64,000 bases of DNA, taken from the NCBI GenBank assembly GCA_000701625.1, contig JNJK01000001.1, positions 264,737 to 328,736 on the forward strand. Direction: 5' to 3'. A model generated the notes under the pieces. That model saw only the letters and a program-made list of their open reading frames with translations. It was not told the origin of the DNA and did no database searches. This stretch comes from Lachnospiraceae bacterium MC2017. Its GTDB lineage: Bacteria > Bacillota > Clostridia > Lachnospirales > Lachnospiraceae. Of the stretch, positions 35,820-44,172 are shown one piece after another. The position numbers and the translations under genes are program-made. Each line of letters opens with the position of its first letter. Position 1 is the stretch's first letter.

Positions 35820-35987
35820 TTATCTTAATTCTCCTCCAACCGGAAAATCATCAATAGTCTTTTCAATATAATACTCGTTATACAACTTACTTGCTTTTGA
35901 CGTATCCAGTGATAGAAACAAGATCAGAAAATACGAGACAATTAACAAAACTGATAAAAAATATAATGCCAGATTCCTTTTTTTCAT
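35820..35987 (-). CDS. Small hypothetical membrane protein
   Basis: The 55-residue protein starts MKKRNLALYFLSVLL, with a single hydrophobic helix (about residues 6-24) and a short outward or inward tail ending in FPVGGELR. The ATG at 35987 follows a TGAGGA site; the frame could also begin at a TTG at 36002 that overlaps the previous gene. It sits between the PIG-V-like and YfhO-like membrane proteins. I do not recognise it. Single-helix proteins like this can be subunits or regulators of neighbouring membrane enzymes, but nothing in the sequence proves it. Confidence 0.5.
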   Translation of the reverse strand: MKKRNLALYFLSVLLIVSYFLILFLSLDTSKASKLYNEYYIEKTIDDFPVGGELR

Positions 35988-35998
35988 TGTTTTATTCC

Positions 35999-37171
35999 TC
36001 AAAACAGTAAATTATTACCTATCACCCAATTTCTTATCCATGGCACAGATATGAAACACAAAATAGCAACAATGCATCTCCTTTTATTCTTTCCGATAGG
36101 TATAATCTGATCTATCGCCGAGAGCATAATCGTGAACTCTCCCATCATAAATCTCGGAATTGACATGAATGAACTTATGCTTCCAGCAAATAATGTCATC
36201 GCCGGAAGAACTGCTTCTTCAAATCTTTTATTTACTATTATCGCCAATATCAAAATAACAGAAACAAAAAAGGCCACTTCTAAATAATCCTGCGGGTACT
36301 TTTCCCACGATGCCACTTTTATATTATGTAAAAGATTTATTATGCCGGAATTCGGTCTCCATGCACGCTGCACATGTACGAATGCAAGTCCATCTCCTAA
36401 TTCATGGATCAGAAATACCATATATGAAAACAGCCCCAACGGCATCATGCTAACCGAAAAAACAAGTTTTGCATTGCTGATATTCTCACTCAAAAAACGT
36501 TTGATTGAAAACCTGCCATCCTTGCAATTTTCCATTATAAGCTCGATCAGCAATATTAATACGAAAAAGACGCCTACATTTCTCGTTGCACTTAATAGCG
36601 CTCCACAGATTCCCATATAAATGTATTTCTTTGTTTTCATAAAATACATCGCCATCGTCACAAGCATGAGAAACATCGATTCCGTATACATTATAAAAAA
36701 GTAAACATTATGTGGTCCGAACGACATCAGAAATATGTAGAGAAACGCCTTTTCAATTTCATGTCTCGTCAACATGATATATTTATAGCCAAAGTACATC
36801 GCCATAAAAAAGCAGCAGGAACTAACTATCATCCCCACAACATATATTGAGCATAACCCGCCAAGAAGCTTATAAACTATAGCAACACATAACGGATACA
36901 ACGGAAAAAACGCCCAAGTTGCCATTTTATAAGGACTCGTATCAACATGGGCATATTTCAGATAATCTCCATTCAATATACCCAGAACAATTTGTCTATA
37001 CCAAACAGCATCCGCTCTGTTAATCTTATCAACAAATAAATCCAGAGAATAATTGGAAAATGAAAAACCGCACACCACATACATGATGAGTCTTGAAATA
37101 ATGAAACACCCCAAGATCCACCACACAATATTTTTTTCATCTACCAATTTTTCTTTACAAAAATACTTCAT
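35999..37171 (-). CDS. PIG-V-like mannosyltransferase family membrane protein (GT-C)
   Basis: The 390-residue protein has about ten helices. The first loop contains NRADAVWYRQI, giving the acidic residue expected of GT-C catalytic loops. WAFFPLYPLCVAIVYKLLGG, LLSATRNVGVFFV and IPRFMMGEF match the bacterial PIG-V/Mannosyl_trans2 family. These enzymes use polyprenyl-phosphate sugars at the outer face of the membrane. The likely donor is the product of the DPM1-like enzyme at 15099, the only such enzyme in the window. It stands at the head of the group running leftwards to the YfhO-like gene. Confidence 0.82.
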   Translation of the reverse strand: MKYFCKEKLVDEKNIVWWILGCFIISRLIMYVVCGFSFSNYSLDLFVDKINRADAVWYRQIVLGILNGDYLKYAHVDTSPYKMATWAFFPLYPLCVAIVYKLLGGLCSIYVVGMIVSSCCFFMAMYFGYKYIMLTRHEIEKAFLYIFLMSFGPHNVYFFIMYTESMFLMLVTMAMYFMKTKKYIYMGICGALLSATRNVGVFFVLILLIELIMENCKDGRFSIKRFLSENISNAKLVFSVSMMPLGLFSYMVFLIHELGDGLAFVHVQRAWRPNSGIINLLHNIKVASWEKYPQDYLEVAFFVSVILILAIIVNKRFEEAVLPAMTLFAGSISSFMSIPRFMMGEFTIMLSAIDQIIPIGKNKRRCIVAILCFISVPWIRNWVIGNNLLF

Positions 37172-37261
37172 TCCACAACAAAAACAATACGCACTCTCGT
37201 GCAGTAATCCTTTCTTTTTGTTCCCGCAAAAACTCCTGAATTTTTGCCGCTCCTAATAATA

Positions 37262-38560
37262 TCACATTTCACTTTTATCATATAGTTGTTTATATCTTTC
37301 CCCAATAATAACCGGCGAAAATTTCTGAACAACTGTCGCTCTCGCTTCTTTTCTTAAGTCATGCCCTGCACAGTATCGTATCCCCTCCGCCAGATTCTTT
37401 GGATTCCAAGCCTCAGCGAGATAACCGTTTTCCTTATGGGATATCATATCAGCCATGCCGCCAATTCTAAATGCAGCGACCGGAGTCCCACAGGACAACG
37501 ATTCCATAACTGTGTTTGCCAGGTTTTCAAAAAGCGAAGGACTTACAAATACATCGCACGCATTATAAACACACTTCAAATGAAAATCATCACGTATAAA
37601 TCCCAATGATATAACTTCCATAGCAAGTTCTGTCTTTAGTTCTTTGCTGTTACCAAATACAACGCAGCAGTACTCATCAGCCGGCAATTCTTTAAGAGCT
37701 GCCAGCAACTCCCGATAGCCCTTTCTCCTGTCACTATCAGCGTTTTCCGCTCCGAAAAGGATCAACTTTTTGTCCAAAGGAAGACCAAGCAGTTTTCGCA
37801 CCGTATCTCTGTCCTGTACGTCAAATATCTCCGTATCTATCGGATTTGGAATATTTACACATCGCTTGCCATGAAAGACGCTGCTTTCTGAAGCGCATTC
37901 TGTAATCCATTTACTGCACCCAACTGCCGTCACTTCAAGCTTTTCCACTACTTGTCTCATAACCGCCTGGCACTTTGTGGACAAATCTTTTCCTATTGCT
38001 GTCGTATCATCAGTTTCCGGACTTTGAAGTATTTCCCCTGCATCTTTACCTTGAAAAACCGGACAGTTTCCACACATTTTTTTGTACCTTTTGCATCCTT
38101 CTGCATAGTGACACCCGCCGGTGTATGGTCTCTGATCATGCAAAGTCCACACCACTTTTTTTCCTGCATCTGCCAGCTTTTCAAGTGCTTTCGGAGAGAT
38201 CATCCCATCTGATACCCAGTGAAGATGGACCACATCAGCCTGCTGAACCACCGGTATTTTTGATATATCAAACCCATATAGATCGGGAGAAAAATATCTA
38301 GCTGCTTCTATCCCCCTAAAGGCTTTTTTCTGCACTTTGTGATTTAATCTGTTATTTAATTTAAGCTCCAGTTTTTCTTTCCAGTGCCAGGTAATACATT
38401 CCTGCTCAGAACCACCTTCCGCATAGAGCATCACTGCGTCAATGCCAACTTTTCTTTCTGCCGCAGCTATTCTCTCAGCAGCTCTCGCCGCGCCTCCCGA
38501 TGCAGTTGTTACCAGATGAACCACTCGCAATGGTTTTGTTTCTTGTGTATTATCTATCAT
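37262..38560 (-). CDS. GT4 family glycosyltransferase
   Basis: This 432-residue GT-B enzyme starts with RVVHLVTTASGGAARAAERI, the usual glycine-rich first strand. It contains VVHLHWVSDGMIS and a Cys-rich GGCHYAEGCKRYKKMCGNCPVF segment (about residues 158-178), as seen in fucose/colanic-acid type transferases of the WcaC family. VSPSLFENLANTVMESLSCGTPVAAF holds the E-x7-E donor site. The start codon overlaps the cytidylyltransferase gene stop by four bases, so they are co-translated. The sugar donor is unknown. Confidence 0.88.
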   Translation of the reverse strand: MIDNTQETKPLRVVHLVTTASGGAARAAERIAAAERKVGIDAVMLYAEGGSEQECITWHWKEKLELKLNNRLNHKVQKKAFRGIEAARYFSPDLYGFDISKIPVVQQADVVHLHWVSDGMISPKALEKLADAGKKVVWTLHDQRPYTGGCHYAEGCKRYKKMCGNCPVFQGKDAGEILQSPETDDTTAIGKDLSTKCQAVMRQVVEKLEVTAVGCSKWITECASESSVFHGKRCVNIPNPIDTEIFDVQDRDTVRKLLGLPLDKKLILFGAENADSDRRKGYRELLAALKELPADEYCCVVFGNSKELKTELAMEVISLGFIRDDFHLKCVYNACDVFVSPSLFENLANTVMESLSCGTPVAAFRIGGMADMISHKENGYLAEAWNPKNLAEGIRYCAGHDLRKEARATVVQKFSPVIIGERYKQLYDKSEM

Positions 38561-39309
38561 TTCTGTATTTCGATCATCCTCTCCAAGTCCGCTCTTGTAG
38601 TTACTTTGAAATTTTTCTCATCTCCCTCAACCATTGCAATATCCATCCCTGCCATTACTGCCGGTTCTGTTGCACCATTTATTGTCAGTATCTTATGTGG
38701 CAGAAGTGCTCTGTTCGCCTCGAAGTACTTCCTGAGTCTAAATGCTTCAGGCGCCTGCCCGGCAAAAATTTTCTCTCTTTTCAAGAGTTTTGATACTGCC
38801 TTTCCATCTTCACTTAGGTAAACAGTGTCTTTCATCGGAAGAACAGGCATAGCACCATCATGTTCTGACGCAGCTGCAAGTATTCTCTCTATAAGCTCTT
38901 CTGACACAAATGGTCTCGCTGCATCATGCACTAATATAATGTCGTCATCTCCCGCATAACTTTTGCAGCTTTCCATGCCGGAAAGTATCGACAATTGACG
39001 GTTTTCTCCGGGATCTGAAAATCCACGGAATTTTTCCTTTATCACACTGAATTTTTCTACTGCATGTTCGCTATCAGTAAGCAGAAGTTTTCCTGAAATA
39101 TCCGATAAAATCCGGTCTAACTCTACCCTGACAGCATCTCTCCACTGTTCTGAAGCGACGATCTGCAGCGCATCTATACTGTCCGAACACAATAAAGTTT
39201 CCAGACTATATGTGATTATTTTCTTTCCGTTTACTTCCAGATATTGCTTTGGAACAGACTCACCGAGACGTGTCCCTGTTCCGCCGGACAACAACAACGC
39301 AATGTTCAT
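38557..39309 (-). CDS. IspD/TarI-family CTP:alditol-phosphate cytidylyltransferase
   Basis: The 250-residue protein has the nucleotide loop LLLSGGTGTRLG with VPKQY (residues about 5-21), ILVHDAARPFVS, the Lys in the FKVTTRADLE motif, and DTVY. This is the fold shared by IspD (methylerythritol-phosphate) and TarI (ribitol-5-phosphate). No ispF is adjacent, and the gene lies inside a glycan locus with TagF-like and LicD-like transferases. Ribitol- or another alditol-phosphate is therefore more likely than the isoprenoid step, but IspD cannot be excluded by sequence alone. It is the third cytidylyltransferase in the locus and of a different fold from the other two. Confidence 0.82.
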   Translation of the reverse strand: MNIALLLSGGTGTRLGESVPKQYLEVNGKKIITYSLETLLCSDSIDALQIVASEQWRDAVRVELDRILSDISGKLLLTDSEHAVEKFSVIKEKFRGFSDPGENRQLSILSGMESCKSYAGDDDIILVHDAARPFVSEELIERILAAASEHDGAMPVLPMKDTVYLSEDGKAVSKLLKREKIFAGQAPEAFRLRKYFEANRALLPHKILTINGATEPAVMAGMDIAMVEGDEKNFKVTTRADLERMIEIQK

Positions 39310-39375
39310 CTTTTCCCCTTTTATCTACTCTTTAACTCATGCAATTTCTAAACATCATCACATCATTGTAACACG

Positions 39376-39419
39376 AAAAACGGCGTATATCCGATTCTTT
39401 TATCATCGAATATACGCCG
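39376..39419 (-). terminator. Intrinsic terminator after the stand-alone Gfo/Idh/MocA gene
   Basis: A 15-base stem (39381-39395 with 39405-39419, one mismatch) has a 9-base loop, followed on the minus strand by TTTTT. It separates the oxidoreductase gene from the cytidylyltransferase gene. Confidence 0.8.
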
Positions 39420-39454
39420 CTCTTTTCTATTTACTGTTCAACGCGCTTATTGCC

Positions 39455-40483
39455 TCAGCCGTCTGTATCTATCTCCCTGTCTGCGCCTTTATTCTTTATG
39501 CGCTTGCTGCGGTTTTCTCTTAGGAACTGCTCCATGACAGCCGCCCTTGCAATACTTTCACGCTCATCGCGTTTGAGATGATTCCGTACTTCTCCACGAA
39601 TACGCGCTACAAATTCCGCTCCTTCGTACTGAAGACCGCTTCCTTCATAGTCAAAACAATGCGTATCGCGCTGATCCGGATCTTCATATCGCACCTCATA
39701 GTTTGATGTAAGCCACCATGGTGCTTTACCGAGGATATATCCGCCCGTACCGGATATCACGATCTGCCCTTCACTCTTTACTCCGAGACCACACTTAGCT
39801 ACAGCATATTTTTCATTTCCATAGTCAAAAATTGCCTTCGTGTATATATCCAGACCATTTTCTGCGTATACTGACTGGAAACGTACTTCCTTAAAATTTG
39901 TACCGAAAAGCCTGAAAATCGGAAGTAATGTATAGCTTCCATATTCCAGAAAGCTTCCACCATGCTTTGTATCTGTAAGCTCTCTTGTATCCTTGTCTGC
40001 AAGCTTTGTGAAAGCCGCTTCTATATCGTGGATTTCTCCGATCGAACCACTCTCTGCTTCCCTCATCATTTCGAGGAATCCTTCGCAATAAGCGGTCTTT
40101 ATAGCTTCCATAAGTACCAGATTTTTCTTATCCGCAAGATAAAAAAGTTTTTCGACTTCTTCTCGATTTAGACTCATTGGCTTTTCGCAAAGCACATGTT
40201 TTCCGTATTCCAGCGCGATGCGCGCATAATCCCCATGTGTCTCATGCGGCGCCGCAATATAAACCGCATCCACTTCATTCATAAAGCTGCACAGGTCTTC
40301 CGTATGCTTTGGTATACCATGTTTTACAGCAAATTTCTCTGCACTGATAGGATTTACGTTGAATACTGCTGTCGGAACGATTCCCTGCATTTTTTCCACA
40401 GAATTTGCAAATCTTGCCGCTATCCTTCCTGTTCCAATGATGCCGAGCCTTATTGCTCCTTCAATGTTATTATCATTATTCAT
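39455..40483 (-). CDS. Gfo/Idh/MocA family oxidoreductase (stand-alone paralogue)
   Basis: The protein of about 342 residues has a Rossmann N-terminal part (LGIIGTGRIAARFANS), the VLCEKPMS Lys motif, and a C-terminal alpha/beta domain with GGSFLEYGSYTLLPIFRLFGT. Blocks such as HETHGDYARIAL, CGLGVKSEGQI and GKAPWWLT are almost identical to the oxidoreductase half of the GDPD fusion at 23903, so they are recent paralogues. The ATG at 40483 has a CAGGG site; a GTG six bases earlier is less likely. It is monocistronic, flanked by a terminator and a divergent promoter region. The substrate is unknown, and its relation to the fused forms suggests an alditol- or glycerol-phosphate oxidoreductase. 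Confidence 0.88.
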   Translation of the reverse strand: MNNDNNIEGAIRLGIIGTGRIAARFANSVEKMQGIVPTAVFNVNPISAEKFAVKHGIPKHTEDLCSFMNEVDAVYIAAPHETHGDYARIALEYGKHVLCEKPMSLNREEVEKLFYLADKKNLVLMEAIKTAYCEGFLEMMREAESGSIGEIHDIEAAFTKLADKDTRELTDTKHGGSFLEYGSYTLLPIFRLFGTNFKEVRFQSVYAENGLDIYTKAIFDYGNEKYAVAKCGLGVKSEGQIVISGTGGYILGKAPWWLTSNYEVRYEDPDQRDTHCFDYEGSGLQYEGAEFVARIRGEVRNHLKRDERESIARAAVMEQFLRENRSKRIKNKGADREIDTDG

Positions 40484-40624
40484 AAACACACCCTGCCATA
40501 TATTTATAATCTATTTGCAACTGTTCAGACCCCTACGGCTTCCAACAGTTAAAGTAACCCACTTTAATGATCTGCTCTGTTTCTAATAGAACTTTCGAAA
40601 TTCCATCATATTTATATTAACAGA

Positions 40625-40697
40625 TTACCCCTGCCCTTGATTGCACAAAAATATGAACCTTATATTTTTTTATAAATTATTATGATGACAGGGGCAA
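40625..40697. repeat. Inverted repeat flanking an AT-rich divergent promoter region
   Basis: TTACCCCTGCC (40625-40635) and GACAGGGGCAA (40687-40697) are inverted copies (9 of 11). Between them are 51 very AT-rich bases that could hold the promoter of the 39455 gene. It may be an operator pair; the regulator is not known. Confidence 0.35.
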
Positions 40698-40720
40698 AAG
40701 TACTTTTAACCCTCTCGTCA

Positions 40721-40729
40721 TGTTATACT
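40721..40729 (+). promoter_or_regulatory. Extended -10 promoter element of the divergent GT4 gene
   Basis: TGTTATACT gives an extended -10 (TGn plus TATACT at 40724-40729), 46 bases before the ATG. The best -35 candidate, TACTTT 17 bases upstream, is weak. Confidence 0.4.
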
Positions 40730-40774
40730 TAATTTCACAGATTGTCTCACCAGAGCATTTTGAAAGGACTATTT

Positions 40775-41887
40775 ATGAAGCGCTTACTCATAGTTACTAA
40801 TCAGCCTGCTCCGTACAGAGTTGATTTTTTTATATACCTTCAGGAAAAATACGGAAGTGAATTTGATATCTGGATTCTTTTTTCTACCGGAAATGAGTCT
40901 AGTGACAGAAAATGGAAAGCCGATGAAGAACGCCTTAAGAACAAAGTCTTTTTGAAATCAAAAGTCTTTAAACTCCGTTCGTCTTTTGATACTTCCGAAA
41001 AGATCATCACCTACGGTGCCGGACAGGAGCTTAACAGGATACGTCCCGATGTGGTGATCTGCAGTGAGTACAACTTTACAGTTCTTATCGTCAAGCACTG
41101 GTGCAACGTACATAAAGTGCCCTTTATCTCCTGGACAGACGGAACCCGTTTTTCCGAGAGAAATATCAAGCCTCATCAGAAGCTTTTCAGAAAATATGTA
41201 ATAAAAAACTGTGCCGGATTTATTGCAAGTTCTTCTGCTTCCAGAGAAAACCAGCTCTTCCTCGGTGCCGAGCCTGACAAGATCTTCATTAGTGAACTGG
41301 CTATTGATATCCGCAGATATTCGAATGCCGGTAAAAAATACGTACCGAGCAACACTCTCATAGCCGTCGGAGGTCTGATAGAGAGAAAGGGTATCGATCT
41401 ACTTCTTAAGGCACTTGCCCTTTTAGTCGATACTGAGTGGAAATTAAAGATAGTTGGAGATGGTCCCGAAGCACCTAACCTCAAGTCCCTGGCTACGGAT
41501 CTGGGTATTCTTGACCGTATCGAGTTCTGCGGTTTTCTATCCGGAAATGCACTGATTGACGCTTATGAATCCGCCGGTGTATTTGTGTTCCCCACAAGAG
41601 AGGATTGCTTTGGGCTCGTAACACTGGAAGCCATGTGCTGCGCTCTTCCTTCTGTCGTTTCCAAATACGCCGACAGTTCATATGACCTGCTGGAAAATCT
41701 GGAAAGCGGAGTGATCATTGACCCTTACGACTCAGCGAAGTTCGCTTCAGTGCTGAAGAAAATATTGCTAGATGAAACTCTTAAGATATCGATGTCACAA
41801 AAAGCAAAGGCAAAGTCTTATGAGTTTTCTTTTGTAAACACTGCTCCACCGTTTATAGAAGCGGCGAGAAATGCTCTGAACAAATGA
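40775..41887 (+). CDS. GT4 family glycosyltransferase
   Basis: This is the only plus-strand gene of the glycan locus. The 370-residue GT-B protein starts KRLLIVTNQPAPYRVDFF, as in many WbnK/RfaG-like enzymes. ISWTDGTRFSERN is in the acceptor half. LIAVGGLIERKGIDLLLKAL and VFPTREDCFGLVTLEAMCCALPSV in the C-terminal half carry the Lys and the E-x7-E donor motif. The start at 40775 is set by GAAAGGA seven bases upstream; a TTG at 40742 is not needed. It ends at a bidirectional terminator, so it is a single-gene unit. Confidence 0.88.
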   Translation: MKRLLIVTNQPAPYRVDFFIYLQEKYGSEFDIWILFSTGNESSDRKWKADEERLKNKVFLKSKVFKLRSSFDTSEKIITYGAGQELNRIRPDVVICSEYNFTVLIVKHWCNVHKVPFISWTDGTRFSERNIKPHQKLFRKYVIKNCAGFIASSSASRENQLFLGAEPDKIFISELAIDIRRYSNAGKKYVPSNTLIAVGGLIERKGIDLLLKALALLVDTEWKLKIVGDGPEAPNLKSLATDLGILDRIEFCGFLSGNALIDAYESAGVFVFPTREDCFGLVTLEAMCCALPSVVSKYADSSYDLLENLESGVIIDPYDSAKFASVLKKILLDETLKISMSQKAKAKSYEFSFVNTAPPFIEAARNALNK

Positions 41888-41914
41888 TAACTTTTACAAC
41901 TCCTGCATTTGTGC

Positions 41915-41941
41915 AAAGAATCCGGCAATGCCGGATTCTTT
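41915..41941. terminator. Bidirectional terminator between convergent genes
   Basis: A perfect 12-base stem (AAAGAATCCGGC with its complement) has a 3-base loop, A-rich on one side and T-rich on the other, and serves both the GT4 gene and the opposing FAD protein gene. Confidence 0.85.
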
Positions 41942-41948
41942 GTTCTCA

Positions 41949-43160
41949 TTATTTCGTCATCTCATCTGCCAGATCCATGGCTCTCTCCATGCAGACATCT
42001 GCATTAAAGTGAGACCATTCTCCCCAACGTCCGAGTCCATAAACGTCATTTTCTCTGCCCCAGGATAAGAGCTTATCCATGATCGCAGGCTTCTCCAATG
42101 TATTTAACGGATATGCATAATGATTTAAGTAGCTAAAATCACTTTCTTCCTTCTTAAGTGCTACTCTCTCTCCGTTTGTCTCTGTCCAGTAACCCTTTGA
42201 ACCAAGTGCAAAGTTTTCCATTGCCATGATCCTATGATAGCTGAATTCTTCACTTGGATAATAGATCCACTGTGCTGTGGTTTCAAACGGCAATGACTTT
42301 GAGTAGTAGTCTATCTGCACTTCACTATGCTTAAGCTTATTTATACCGTCCTGTATTTCCTCCGGCATGCCATTGATACTCTTAAACTCTGTCCACGGCA
42401 TAGCGACGATCAACTTCTCAAACCGAAATTCATTATTTACGGTCTTCGTATCGAAATCCACAGAATTTACTGTGATGTTTCCGTAATAACGCTCTCCAAG
42501 CCTCTCAGACATACGCACAAAAGTATCACCAAAGCCTTCATTTTTCGGATACAGGAAATTTGAGTGACATGGCTGTTTTCCATAAAATCTATGTTCCAGA
42601 CAGCTCATGAGAGTATCCTCAAATGACACATCCGGAAGTTTAGCGAGCCAATAGGTTCCGAGACTATTCAGGTCCTTTGAAAACATCTTTCTGTTGTACG
42701 GAAGCATATAGTCTTCTGCAATCTTTGTTCCGAGCTTCCAGGTGATCCAGTCTATGAATTTCTCAGGCTTTTCTGTGCCGAGATTGCATCCTGCTACAGC
42801 TATAGCCTTCAAATATTTCACCTGTTCTTCTGTCGGAAGCTGCCAGATATGAGCTTCAAAAGGGCTTCCCATAAGCTGCCCTCTAAAGTAGATCTGAGAA
42901 TCACGCGTAAAATGATTCCACTCGCTCTCCGGCAGAAAACGAAACATGAACTCATCAACTTTTCTACTTCTGGTGTCGAGAATATGTCCTCCGCCAAAGT
43001 CTACAGGCTGACCATTTACGTATTCCGTACGGCAAAGACCGCCTGCTCTGTTTTCTTTCTCTATTACGGCAAAGTCCTCTATTCCTTTATCAAGGAGCAT
43101 ATTTGCAAATGTTAATCCCGAAGGTCCTGCCCCCAGGATCAGATACTTTACTTTCTTCAT
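41949..43160 (-). CDS. FAD-dependent oxidoreductase, UDP-galactopyranose-mutase/amine-oxidase-like
   Basis: The 403-residue protein starts with a clear FAD-binding Rossmann site (YLILGAGPSGLTFANMLLD) and ENRAGGLCRTEYVNG, the second FAD contact. FDFGGGHI-type residues appear as VDFGGGHILDTRS, and the late segment GLGRWGEWSHFNADVC resembles the GR(Y/W)G-W-x-Y/F flavin-end motif of eukaryotic-type UDP-galactopyranose mutases. The family also includes protoporphyrinogen-oxidase-like desaturases, so the reaction is uncertain. It is the third gene of the cupin-SDR-FAD operon, and a GlfT-like transferase exists at 32214. Confidence 0.72.
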   Translation of the reverse strand: MKKVKYLILGAGPSGLTFANMLLDKGIEDFAVIEKENRAGGLCRTEYVNGQPVDFGGGHILDTRSRKVDEFMFRFLPESEWNHFTRDSQIYFRGQLMGSPFEAHIWQLPTEEQVKYLKAIAVAGCNLGTEKPEKFIDWITWKLGTKIAEDYMLPYNRKMFSKDLNSLGTYWLAKLPDVSFEDTLMSCLEHRFYGKQPCHSNFLYPKNEGFGDTFVRMSERLGERYYGNITVNSVDFDTKTVNNEFRFEKLIVAMPWTEFKSINGMPEEIQDGINKLKHSEVQIDYYSKSLPFETTAQWIYYPSEEFSYHRIMAMENFALGSKGYWTETNGERVALKKEESDFSYLNHYAYPLNTLEKPAIMDKLLSWGRENDVYGLGRWGEWSHFNADVCMERAMDLADEMTK

Positions 43161-43224
43161 TAAAATCCTCTAAATCTTTGCTAACTCTGAACAACTTCAC
43201 AACTACCGATTCTATTCATCGAAC

Positions 43225-44172
43225 TTATCGTGTGTAATCCCTATTCTCGATAAACCAGCGGTATGCGTCCTCAACACTTTCTCTCAAGTTCATGGACGGT
43301 CTCCATCCGAGTGAAAAGAGTTTCTCGGTATTTAACTGCATATGCAGTCTTCCCTCCGGCTTATCCATATCAAAAAAGAGCCTACCCTCGTATCCGATCA
43401 TATCCCTGATAGTCTCTGCGATCTGACGGATAGAAAACTCTTCACCTCGTCCAATGTTGATCAAAGGATATTCAAATTCCTGATTCATAAGGAAAATACA
43501 TGCACTCGCCACATCTTTACTATTCAGAAATTCACGGCAGGCGCGTCCTGTTCCCCATACGGTGACCGTGTCGATATTCTGCTCTTTTGCTTCTGTGATA
43601 CGTCTTATGAGAGACGGAACAACTCCCGCTTTATCACCATTAAACGCCGCATATTCACCAAAGAAATTACAGGGGATAACAGTGAAAAAATCATCATTGT
43701 ATTCCTGTCTATAGTAGTTACAGAGCTGAACTCCCGCTGCCTTTGCCAGTGAATACGGCGTATCTATCTCGTTTAAGTTTGTAAACGTGGCATCCTTTTC
43801 CTCGATAGGTATAGCTGCGGTGCTGGGATAGAGAAGCGCACTGCACACGTTAAGGAGCCTCTTTACTCCATGATTATGAGCACTGGAGATTACATTCATC
43901 TCCATCTGCATATTTTGCAGTAAAACCTCCACCGGATATTTTCTCTTATACTCTATTCCTGCTGATATGGCTGCCAGAAAAAAAACGAAATCCGGTTTAT
44001 TTGTTTCAAAAAAGCGGTCTACGTCAGCCTGATTTGTGCAATCCACTTCCGCTCTGCTGCAGCACACTACATCTGTATATCCCTGCTCTGCAAGCTGCGA
44101 TCTGATCGCATGTCCGAGTGCTCCGCTATGTCCTATTACGCAAATTCTGTCATTTTTATTCATAATGCTCAC
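43225..44172 (-). CDS. NAD(P)-dependent sugar epimerase/reductase (GDP-L-fucose synthase-like SDR)
   Basis: This extended SDR of 315 residues has the cofactor loop VIGHSGALGHAI, catalytic Ser in NVCSALLYPS and the YxxxK pair in TPYSLAKAAG. VIPCNFFGEYAAF and GRACREFLNSKDVA correspond to substrate-loop motifs of GDP-L-fucose synthase (WcaG). The glycine pattern is GxSGxxG rather than GxxGxxG but is functional in many SDRs. It overlaps the cupin gene by four bases. GDP-fucose would suit the O-fucosyltransferase-like protein at 27631. CapF-like C4 reduction with the adjacent cupin is an alternative. Confidence 0.8.
   Translation of the reverse strand: MSIMNKNDRICVIGHSGALGHAIRSQLAEQGYTDVVCCSRAEVDCTNQADVDRFFETNKPDFVFFLAAISAGIEYKRKYPVEVLLQNMQMEMNVISSAHNHGVKRLLNVCSALLYPSTAAIPIEEKDATFTNLNEIDTPYSLAKAAGVQLCNYYRQEYNDDFFTVIPCNFFGEYAAFNGDKAGVVPSLIRRITEAKEQNIDTVTVWGTGRACREFLNSKDVASACIFLMNQEFEYPLINIGRGEEFSIRQIAETIRDMIGYEGRLFFDMDKPEGRLHMQLNTEKLFSLGWRPSMNLRESVEDAYRWFIENRDYTR

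Noticed and set aside
37172..37261. Hairpin GCAAAAA/TTTTTGC after the GT4 gene
   Set aside because: The stem is weak and AT-only at its base, and no T-run follows on the transcribed strand, so it was not listed as a terminator.
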